Shown: in pieces, positions 9,608 to 16,158 of the stretch
How the letters are laid out: every line of letters starts with the position of its first letter
How positions within the stretch are numbered: position 1 is the stretch's first letter
Assembly: GCF_900156065.1 (NCBI RefSeq)
Contig: NZ_FTNF01000004.1
Location: forward strand, 310,001-374,000
Reading direction: 5' to 3'
Origin: Micromonospora avicenniae
GTDB taxonomy: Bacteria > Actinomycetota > Actinomycetes > Mycobacteriales > Micromonosporaceae
Length of the DNA: 64,000 bases
Program-made: the position numbers and the translations under genes
The notes under the pieces: model-generated
What the model saw: only the letters and a program-made list of their open reading frames with translations
Told to the model about the DNA's origin: nothing
Database searches by the model: none

Positions 9608-9838
9608 CCGGGCCGGCGCACGTCGTTCGGCCCGTCGCAGAAGTGGCACGACCTCTTCGCCGTCGGGACGGAGCAGCCCCGGGTCGGTGACTTCGACGGT
9701 GACGGCCGGGACGACATCGTCGTGTTCACCAAGGGCAGCCTCAACGACGTCTACGTCGGACTCTCCACCGGCACCTCGTTCGGCGGCGGAGCCAAGTGGC
9801 ACGACTTCTTCGGCCTGACCGGTGAGACGACCCTCTAG
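9608..9838 (+). pseudogene. Remnant of an FG-GAP/VCBS repeat protein
   Basis: Directly after the STM4011 stop, and in the same frame, the sequence encodes about 76 residues with no start codon. They show two partial FG-GAP units: [32 protein letters not shown] (calcium-binding loop DFDGDGRDD), then [18 protein letters not shown] and a TAG. FG-GAP repeats form secreted beta-propellers. Here only the C-terminal end remains, so it is a relic left by deletion or insertion at this boundary, not a functional gene. A strong bidirectional hairpin follows. Confidence 0.75.
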
Positions 9839-9870
9839 GTCCTGCTTGAAAGGCTGCCGTGCCCGCCGGA

Positions 9871-9902
9871 CGCGCCGATCGGGACGGATCCCGATCGGCG
9901 CG
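9871..9902. terminator. Bidirectional hairpin terminator
   Basis: CGCGCCGATCGGG (9871-9883) pairs with CCCGATCGGCGCG (9890-9902) over 6 bases. It separates the end of the STM4011 operon and FG-GAP relic from the convergent hydrolase gene. Confidence 0.75.
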
Positions 9903-9924
9903 CCGCGAGCTGCCGACGGTGCGG

Positions 9925-10659
9925 CTACCGGCCGAGGTGCCGGATGAAGAACCGTAGGGTGCTGTCCAGCTCGAATGCCGGGATGTCCCCGTGCTTGCCG
10001 GGATTGGCGTGCAGCGTCTTCTCGGCCGAGGCGAAGGCGTCGAACAGGGCCAGGCTCTGGGCTCGCGGCACCCGCTCGTCGTCCCACTGCACCAGGAACT
10101 GCACCGGGACGGTGATCCGCGCGGCGGCCTCGGCCGAGGCCAACGCCCCGGCCAGGCCGAGCACCGCCGCGTGGACCCGAGGCTCGGCGGCGACGAAGGG
10201 TACGCCGAGCCCGCAGCCCAGCGACACGCCCCAGTAGCCCACCGGGCCGGCACCGACGTGCTCGAGTTCCTGGACCGCGTCCAAGGCCGCCCGCCATTCG
10301 GGGACGGTCTGCCGGGCCACGAGCGCCTGGAAGTCGGCGATAAGCGGAGCCAGATCCTCGCCGGCCTCCACGCGGGCCTGGTTCTCGGTCGCGATCCGGT
10401 CGTACTCCTCGTCCTTCGGCCGGTCGCCGTGGCCGGGCACGTCGACCGCGAGCACCGCGAAGTCACCCTCGGCAACGAAGCGGTGGGCACGGGCCACGAC
10501 GCCGGGGGCCTTCTTGTGCTGGCCGCCGCCGTATCCCATCAGGATCAGGGGACGAGTACCGGCGGCGTTTTCTCGCGTCCACAGCACGCCAGGAATCTCG
10601 CCGAGCGTGAAGAGCTGTTCGGAGATGCCGTCGGACGATGTCTCAGCAATGAAGCGCAT
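9925..10659 (-). CDS. Alpha/beta hydrolase (dienelactone hydrolase-like)
   Basis: The 244-residue cytosolic protein has an alpha/beta hydrolase fold with nucleophile elbow GVSLGCG, an oxyanion segment LMGYGGGQHKK, a charge-relay Asp in VQWDDERVP and a C-terminal His in GKHGDIPAFE. The GHGDRPKDEE loop and overall length fit the dienelactone hydrolase/FrsA-like esterase group. It probably hydrolyses an ester or lactone, but the substrate cannot be read. It is a single minus-strand gene with no obvious operon partner; a purine-rich AAAGGC lies upstream of the ATG. Confidence 0.8.
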   Translation of the reverse strand: MRFIAETSSDGISEQLFTLGEIPGVLWTRENAAGTRPLILMGYGGGQHKKAPGVVARAHRFVAEGDFAVLAVDVPGHGDRPKDEEYDRIATENQARVEAGEDLAPLIADFQALVARQTVPEWRAALDAVQELEHVGAGPVGYWGVSLGCGLGVPFVAAEPRVHAAVLGLAGALASAEAAARITVPVQFLVQWDDERVPRAQSLALFDAFASAEKTLHANPGKHGDIPAFELDSTLRFFIRHLGR

Positions 10660-10966
10660 AGCGTTCCAAGCCTTTCGGGATGCCTTCTGCGGGCACTCCC
10701 TAGGCCACGCGCGGGAGGGAGCCCCGACCTGTCACAGCGTTGATCGGTCTCACCTCCTCGGTTCGCAGCAGCGCACGGCGTCGGCGAAGTTATCACAACG
10801 GGCCTCGTGTCGCCCCGCCGGATCGATCCACCAGAACCCGGCCCGGTCGCCTCCCCGCGACGTGCCCGGGCGTCGGGGAGCACGGGCGCAAGCCGCGCTC
10901 GGCAGATCCGTCCCGTATGGACGCTCGTTGCCTGGAGCCACGAGCCGACGCCCCGACCACGCTTCC
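10660..10966. other. 307-base intergenic region
   Basis: No convincing gene is seen between the hydrolase start and the AraC regulator end. On the minus strand a lower-GC segment (about 10785-10805, GTTGTGATAACTT) is a candidate promoter element for the hydrolase. TGTCACA at 10727-10733 resembles an ECF41 -35 but lacks the downstream partner sequence. A minus-strand frame ending near 10750 looks weakly protein-like and may be decayed coding sequence. Confidence 0.4.
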
Positions 10967-11884
10967 TCAGGGCAGGGCCGGGGTGGGGTCACCTGTCGAG
11001 GTGGGCGTCGTGCCGCGCAGGCGGGCCGCGTCCTGGCTCGGGGGGACGCCGAACTGACGGCGGTACTCGCGGCTGAACTGCGACGGGCTGTCATAGCCGA
11101 CCCGATGACCGACGCCGGTGACATCGCTGGAGCGCATGGCGAGGAGCAGCCGGGCCTCGTGGAGCCGGATCTGCTTCTGGAACTGGATCGGACTCATCGC
11201 CGTGACCGCCTGGAAGTTGCGATAGAAGGCGGAGGTGCTCATGCCGGCCATGCGTGCCACGTCTTCCACGCGGAACGAGCGGGTGTAGTGGTCGCGGATC
11301 CACCGGACCGCCCGCGAGATGTGCGCGAGGCTGCTGTCGGCGAGGCCGAGTTGCCGGACCGCTGCGCCCTGCTCACCGCTGATGAGCCGCCACAGGATCT
11401 CCCGTTTGATCAGTGGGGCGAGCACCGCGACATCGCGGGGGCGCTCGAGCAGACGCAGGAGCCGGACCACCGCGTCCAGCAGGTCGTCGGACGCGTCGCT
11501 GACCGCGATGCCCAGCGGCGGAGGGCCGGTCACCGGTGGAAGGTCACCGGGGGCGGCCCGCAACAGCAGCTCGGCGACGGCGGCCGGCTCCAGCGTCATG
11601 CCGAACCCCAGCGCCGGGAGCTGCGGGCTGGCCTCGGTGAAGTGTCCGGTGACCGGCAGGTCGACCGACGCGACCAGGAACTGACCGGCGTGGTAGTCGT
11701 ACACCCGGTCGCCGAGCGCGAGACGTTTCGCCCCCCGCGCGATGAGTGCGAACACCGTGCCGGTCATCGACGCCGACGGCGGATCCGCCGCTTCGACCTT
11801 CGAGATGAGGACTCCGTCGATGGCGGTGGTGCCATCGGGGCGGGCATGGCGGGTGAGCAACGCACGCAGCTCGTCGAGGTACAC
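10967..11884 (-). CDS. AraC family transcriptional regulator
   Basis: The 305-residue protein has an N-terminal AraC_N/cupin-type effector domain (residues 15-170; GTVFALIARGAKRLALGDRVYDY) and a C-terminal double helix-turn-helix (VEDVARMAGMSTSAFYRNFQ, then GVGHRVGYDSPSQFSREYRRQFG, near residues 205-290). The start is a GTG at 11884. It is transcribed divergently from an SDR gene with about 160 bases between them. Regulators of this type (AraC with AraC_N) commonly control an adjacent oxidoreductase gene, so the SDR is the likely target. Confidence 0.9.
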   Translation of the reverse strand: MYLDELRALLTRHARPDGTTAIDGVLISKVEAADPPSASMTGTVFALIARGAKRLALGDRVYDYHAGQFLVASVDLPVTGHFTEASPQLPALGFGMTLEPAAVAELLLRAAPGDLPPVTGPPPLGIAVSDASDDLLDAVVRLLRLLERPRDVAVLAPLIKREILWRLISGEQGAAVRQLGLADSSLAHISRAVRWIRDHYTRSFRVEDVARMAGMSTSAFYRNFQAVTAMSPIQFQKQIRLHEARLLLAMRSSDVTGVGHRVGYDSPSQFSREYRRQFGVPPSQDAARLRGTTPTSTGDPTPALP

Positions 11885-12045
11885 GGGCTGATCTAAGCAT
11901 GCGGCGAGTGGTCTCCACCATTAGAGGATCGTGCAAGAGTCCAAGAGCATCGTTCTACTTTCCGCGCTGGTCCGGTGGTGGTATTGGGCCAACCCCGATT
12001 CCTCGGAGCGTCACGGCGCTCCACGAATGAACAGGTAGGCGAACC

Positions 12046-12804
12046 ATGCGGATCGCAATCGTCACCGGCGCCAGCTCCGGCATCGGACAGAGCGCAGCAA
12101 TCCAGATCGCCAAGCGCGGCGTGGGTGTGATCCTGACCTACGGCAGAAATCAGGCCGGGGCGCTGGACACGGTCGCGCACATCGAGAAGGAGGGTGGCAG
12201 CGCTGTCGCGCTGCCACTGGACCTCGGCCGGAGCGAGACCTTTCCGGCCTTCCTGGGAGCGGTCGGCGCGGCGCTGCGCGACACCTGGCAGCGCGACACG
12301 TTCGACATCCTGGTGAACAACGCCGGCATCGGCGAGATGGCCATGTTCGAGGACACCACCGAGGAACTCTTCGACCGGCTCATGCGGGTCCTGCTCAAGG
12401 GGCCGTATTTCCTCACCCAGAGCCTGCTGCCACTGCTGGCCGACGGCGGCGCCATCGTCAACGTCACCAGCAACGCCGCGCTGCACTCCGGTATGACGGC
12501 CGGTTACTCGGCGTACGGCTCCATGAAGGGGGGCCTGACGGTGCTGACCCAGTACATGGCGAAGGAGTTCAGCCCGCGCGGTATCCGGGTCAACTCGGTC
12601 GCGCCCGGCGCCACCCGGACCCGGTTCGCCGATGACGCCTTCGAGAAGTACCCCGAGGTGGTCCCCGAACTCGCGGCGAGGACCGCGCTGGGTCGCGTCG
12701 GCGAGCCGGACGACATCGGCATGATGATCGCGACGCTGGTCTCCGAGGAGGGGCGCTGGGTCACGGCCCAGAACATCGAGGTCTCCGGCGGTCTCAACCT
12801 CTAG
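12046..12804 (+). CDS. Classical SDR family oxidoreductase
   Basis: The 252-residue protein shows the full short-chain dehydrogenase pattern: TGASSGIGQ (residues 7-15), NNAGIG, the catalytic Ser after VTSNAALH, YSAYGSMKG (YxxxK-like, with Tyr and Lys) and the C-terminal NIEVSGGLNL. Its first strand ends in an Arg/Asn-type cofactor site (TYGRNQ), suggesting NADP preference. It reduces or oxidises an unknown carbonyl or alcohol. The ribosome-binding site AGGTAGG precedes the ATG. It is divergent from the AraC regulator, which probably controls it, and is followed by a long hairpin. Confidence 0.88.
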   Translation: MRIAIVTGASSGIGQSAAIQIAKRGVGVILTYGRNQAGALDTVAHIEKEGGSAVALPLDLGRSETFPAFLGAVGAALRDTWQRDTFDILVNNAGIGEMAMFEDTTEELFDRLMRVLLKGPYFLTQSLLPLLADGGAIVNVTSNAALHSGMTAGYSAYGSMKGGLTVLTQYMAKEFSPRGIRVNSVAPGATRTRFADDAFEKYPEVVPELAARTALGRVGEPDDIGMMIATLVSEEGRWVTAQNIEVSGGLNL

Positions 12805-12842
12805 CCCTGTCGATCCGTGACCTCCCGGCGCCCGATGGTCGG

Positions 12843-12907
12843 CTCGGGTTCCTTGGAGTCGGGGCATCCGGCTGCCCCGGACACCCCGACTTTCCAGGAA
12901 ACCCGAG
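12843..12907 (+). terminator. Long imperfect stem-loop after the SDR
   Basis: CTCGGGTT (12843-12850) pairs with AACCCGAG (12900-12907). Inside them GGAGTCGGGG pairs with CCCCGACTTTCC, giving a long, interrupted GC-rich stem that fits a terminator. Confidence 0.55.
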
Positions 12908-12978
12908 TCGATCGGCGACCACGCGGAACCAGCGGATCAACGCGGGCGGGACACGCTGGGCGGGTTAGCCTGATGATC

Positions 12979-13437
12979 ATGGTGGACTGGGAGACTCGAC
13001 CGGCCTCGGCGGCGGACGTCGAGGCGGCGGCCGAGTTGCGGGCCGTGGTGCTGCGGGAGGATCTGGAGCGGCTCGGGCGGTACGACGAGCGGCGGGTGCG
13101 GCAGCGCCTGCGCGACGGGTTCGCGCCCGCGCACACCCGGGTGATCGAGGTGGCCGGCGAGTTCGCCGGCTGCGTGGCGCTGCGCCCGGCCGAGGACGGC
13201 CACTGGCTGGAGCACTTCTACCTGGCCCCGCACCTGCAGGGCAGCGGCATCGGTACGGCAGTGCTCCGTGGGTTGCTGGAGCGGTGCGACCGCGAGGGCG
13301 CCACGGTCCGGCTCAACGTGCTGCAGGGCAGCCCGGCCCGCCGGCTGTACGAGCGGCACGGATTCACGCTCGAGGCCGAGGACCCGGTGGACGTCTTCAT
13401 GGTGCGTGCGCCGGCCTCCGCAGTGCGCGACGCGTGA
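12979..13437 (+). CDS. GNAT family N-acetyltransferase, probably leaderless
   Basis: The 152-residue protein has the GNAT fold: acetyl-CoA binding motif LQGSGIGTAV (QxxGxG/A type) after LEHFYLAPH, then LNVLQGSPARRLYERHGF. It transfers an acyl group from acetyl-CoA to an unidentified amine. I chose the ATG at 12979 because TAGCCT (12966-12971) lies 7 bases upstream, the usual spacing of a -10 hexamer to a leaderless start in actinobacteria. An ATG at 12973 is in frame but too close to that hexamer. There is no clear ribosome-binding site. It stands alone. Confidence 0.85.
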   Translation: MVDWETRPASAADVEAAAELRAVVLREDLERLGRYDERRVRQRLRDGFAPAHTRVIEVAGEFAGCVALRPAEDGHWLEHFYLAPHLQGSGIGTAVLRGLLERCDREGATVRLNVLQGSPARRLYERHGFTLEAEDPVDVFMVRAPASAVRDA

Positions 13438-13529
13438 CCGTCTGACGAAACGTCCCCCGGGTCCCCGGCCCTGGTCGGGTCCGCCATGGCAGCCGGCGGT
13501 GTACCCGTCGAGCCACTGCCGACCGAGGA

Positions 13530-14690
13530 CTACCCGCAGGGGCGGTGCGCGGACGCGAAGCGCAGGTCCAGGTATCGCGCCCGGTTGTTGCTGATGTCGC
13601 CGTACAGGTCCGCGATGCTCGTGCTGTTCACGTTGTACGAGACGACGAGGTTGTTCCCGTCGCCCAGCGTCGGGTGTACGGCCACGTTGTAGGTGTAGAT
13701 GTCGCCGTCGGCGTCGGCGTCGAACTCCGGCTGGCCCTCCGGCGTGTCGTAGACCTGCACCCGCTCCGTACCGGCGAAGCCGAACGGCGTCGACGCGGTG
13801 TGGACGTAGATCTTGGAGCCGAGGTAGCTGTCCGTGGTGACGAACACGTACCGGCCCTGCACCTCGGCGACGCCGTACGACGAGCCGACCTCGTCGAGGA
13901 TCGACACGGAGTCGCCCTCGTTCGGGGACCAGCCGCTGCCCGTGTAGAACTCCCAGGCCTCGTCGAGGTGACCGGCCAGGGCCCGCGCGACGTGCGCCTG
14001 CTTGCCCGGCCACTGCGATCCCACGCCGTAGATGTAGATGTACTCGCCCACGCGGAGGAGTTCCACACCCCACTGGATGCCGTGCGCGTCATAGGTCGGT
14101 GCGACCTGCTGCAGCCGCAGATCGGGCAACGACAGGGACGCCAGGTCCGTCCCGATCCATTCGAAGCCGAAGTGGCCCTCGCCGGCGGCCTGCTGCTGGA
14201 ACTCGAAGACGTACAGCTTGCCGTCGTCGACGATGCCGTCGCCGTTCCAGTACCACGGGTCGTCGGTGCCGGCCGGACCGACGATCGGCAGCGGGTTCTC
14301 CGGGGTTCCCCGCAGGAGGGTCTCGGTCGGCCGGTCGCTTCGGCCGTGCGCGGTCACGATCGTGTTGTGCACCGGCGCGTGCGGGGTGATGCTCCGGCCG
14401 GGACCCACCGGGCCCAGGAACGTGTCGTTGAACAGCCACGCGGTACGGCCGTCCGGCAGTGGCGCCGAGTAGGTGCCGTCGCCACCGGCCCACTCCCCCG
14501 CACCGGCGCCGTCCCCGAAGTGTGCCCACTTCTGCTGAAGACCCACCGCTGGTCGGGCCGCCGTCACGACCGGCGCGCAGGCGTCACCGGGCGCCCCGCT
14601 CGCGCTGGCACCGGCCGCCGGGCCGATCGCCACCGTCGTCGAGCCCACGAGCAGCGCAACGAGTCCTCCGTAGACACGCCTTCGGCGCAT
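13530..14690 (-). CDS. Secreted DUF5005/DUF4185-like beta-propeller protein
   Basis: The 386-residue protein begins with MRRRRVYGGLVALLVGST, a signal peptide with cleavage likely after the Ala-rich region near residue 35. The mature part has repeated beta-propeller-like blades: WAGGDGTYSAPLPDGRTAWLF, DDPWYWNGDGIVDDGKLYVF, WGVELLRVGEYIYIYG and GRYVFVTTDSYLGSKIYV. This fits the DUF5005/DUF4185 families of glycosidase-like propellers of unknown substrate. I chose the MRRRRVYGG start at 14690 because it begins the signal peptide; a longer frame adds a non-hydrophobic extension. It probably acts outside the cell on a carbohydrate. Confidence 0.75.
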   Translation of the reverse strand: MRRRRVYGGLVALLVGSTTVAIGPAAGASASGAPGDACAPVVTAARPAVGLQQKWAHFGDGAGAGEWAGGDGTYSAPLPDGRTAWLFNDTFLGPVGPGRSITPHAPVHNTIVTAHGRSDRPTETLLRGTPENPLPIVGPAGTDDPWYWNGDGIVDDGKLYVFEFQQQAAGEGHFGFEWIGTDLASLSLPDLRLQQVAPTYDAHGIQWGVELLRVGEYIYIYGVGSQWPGKQAHVARALAGHLDEAWEFYTGSGWSPNEGDSVSILDEVGSSYGVAEVQGRYVFVTTDSYLGSKIYVHTASTPFGFAGTERVQVYDTPEGQPEFDADADGDIYTYNVAVHPTLGDGNNLVVSYNVNSTSIADLYGDISNNRARYLDLRFASAHRPCG

Positions 14691-14824
14691 GTCCCCTCCC
14701 CGATCAGCACAGAATCTCACTGCCAAGATCATCCGACAGTTTCACGCTCCGCGTTCGTGCGTCAAGGTCAGGTTCGCCTCCGTGGCCGCGCCTGCCGCCG
14801 ACGGCGCGGCGGGACCGCCGCCGG

Positions 14825-15376
14825 TCATGACGGTCGCCCGCCGAACCGCCAGTTGTGCACCTCGATCTCGGCGTACCGGTCCCGCGTGAGGATCGCGCGC
14901 GCCGCGTCCGGGGCTGGCGCGCGGACCAGTGCCGCGGTACCCAGCCAGGTGGCACCGTCGTCGGACAGCAGCGGCCCGTAGGCGATCAGTTCGTCCGGGT
15001 CGCCCGGCGGGGTGAGGTCGACGGCCTGCCCGGCGCCGAGGCCGAGCACCAGGTACCGGTCCCCGCCGGACCGCCCTCCGGGAAAATCCCACATGGTACG
15101 TCCCAACGTGTTGCGCCACCGGCGTAGCAGCACATCGCGGTACACACCGGCCTGGTAGTTCGGCTCGTCGAAGGCGAACGCACGGGCGGCGGCCGGGTCG
15201 GGTAGCTCGACGATGTGCACGCTGCCCGTGGGCAGTTCGCCGTCATCGCTGAACGTCGGGCCACGAGCGATCATCTCCGTCGCGTACCGGTCCATGTAGG
15301 ACCAGTGCGCTCCGAGCAGCTCGTCGCGCAGCGTCAGCGAGTCGGATCGATCACGGTGGTAGCACAGGAACTCCAT
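14825..15376 (-). CDS. YciI-like (dimeric alpha-beta barrel) protein
   Basis: The 183-residue protein contains two YciI-like ferredoxin-fold halves. The first reads MEFLCYHRDRSDS, HWSYMDRYATEMIARGPTFS, then GSVHIVELPDPAAARAFAFDEP. The second reads RYLVLGLG, LIAYGPLLSDDGATWLGTAAL, then ARAILTRDRYAEIEVHNWRFG. Duplicate halves suggest an intramolecular pseudo-dimer, where most family members are single-domain proteins of about 100 residues. YciI proteins have a conserved His-Asp pair and are proposed enzymes, but the function is not known. No operon partner is evident. Confidence 0.75.
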   Translation of the reverse strand: MEFLCYHRDRSDSLTLRDELLGAHWSYMDRYATEMIARGPTFSDDGELPTGSVHIVELPDPAAARAFAFDEPNYQAGVYRDVLLRRWRNTLGRTMWDFPGGRSGGDRYLVLGLGAGQAVDLTPPGDPDELIAYGPLLSDDGATWLGTAALVRAPAPDAARAILTRDRYAEIEVHNWRFGGRPS

Positions 15377-15451
15377 GCCCCACAGTGTCGAACGATCGCG
15401 GAAGTCGACGTTGACCCGGGTATCGGCGTGGGGGGCATGGCCGGCTTACAC

Positions 15452-16054
15452 CTAGGCGATCCACCACCAGCCGTCGCCGAGATACCGCACCGGCTTTCCC
15501 TTGTCGCCGGACGCGGTGGCGATCACGGCGTCCGGAGTCGGTGAGGTCGGGAAGTACGCCAGGCCCACTCCGCTCTCGGCCCGCCAGTCCTGCCACACCG
15601 GCAGGTACAACGCGCCATCGCGCTCATGCGCCTGCCCGTCGATGGACAGGTACCTGAGCCGCCACGGCAATGCGACATCAGGAGGCGGCTCGCCGACCCG
15701 ATAACCAGCGGCCAACTCGGCCAACTGGCTCCGGTGCAGCCGGAACTGGCTGTCGACGTACGCACGTTCCCAGTCGGTCGTCTGCAGGATCAGCCCGGAT
15801 CCGATGGCGAGGGCCAGGGCACCGGCCGCCCAGACGTACGCCCGCCTGACCAGGAGTACGACCAGCGCGGCGACGGAGGTGCTCACGGCCAGTAGCCAGC
15901 ACCCGGCCAGCACCGGCAGAGCAAGCAAGGACAGCACGTCGAGCAACGGGTACGCCAGGTAGTTGCAGACCAGCAGGGAGAGCCACCCGCCCGCGACCCC
16001 GATCAGGAGAACGGGGCTTCGCCCAGCACGGCGCGCTTCCGCTGTCACCGACAC
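15452..16054 (-). CDS. Hypothetical membrane protein
   Basis: The 200-residue product, starting with GTG at 16054, has three hydrophobic segments near residues 15-35, 38-68 and 75-93 (VLLIGVAGGWLSLLVCNY, LLALPVLAGCWLLAV, WAAGALALAIGSGLIL). A soluble C-terminal domain of about 100 residues follows, ending RYLGDGWWWIA. I do not recognise a family. Codon use is typical of the region. It is separated by a terminator from the M14 peptidase gene upstream on the same strand. Confidence 0.6.
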   Translation of the reverse strand: MSVTAEARRAGRSPVLLIGVAGGWLSLLVCNYLAYPLLDVLSLLALPVLAGCWLLAVSTSVAALVVLLVRRAYVWAAGALALAIGSGLILQTTDWERAYVDSQFRLHRSQLAELAAGYRVGEPPPDVALPWRLRYLSIDGQAHERDGALYLPVWQDWRAESGVGLAYFPTSPTPDAVIATASGDKGKPVRYLGDGWWWIA

Positions 16055-16087
16055 CGCGACAGTCTGCCAGCGAACCGGTGTCGGGGT

Positions 16088-16123
16088 GAAGGGGGCCGCG
16101 CCCGGCAGGACGCGACCCCCTTC
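16088..16123 (-). terminator. Hairpin after the first M14 carboxypeptidase
   Basis: GAAGGGGGCCGCG (16088-16100) and CGCGACCCCCTTC (16111-16123) pair with one mismatch over a 10-base loop, about 35 bases beyond the minus-strand peptidase stop. Confidence 0.7.
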
Positions 16124-16158
16124 GAAACGCGTCCGGAACCTTGCTCCGGCGCCGCTGT

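Noticed and set aside
9605..9610. Stop-codon readthrough joining STM4011 to the FG-GAP sequence
   Set aside because: The frames agree, but no readthrough context is visible and the FG-GAP part is truncated; a relic is simpler.
10727..10750. Possible fifth ECF41 promoter (TGTCACA)
   Set aside because: The expected -10 position reads CCTC and no plus-strand gene follows, so it is probably chance.
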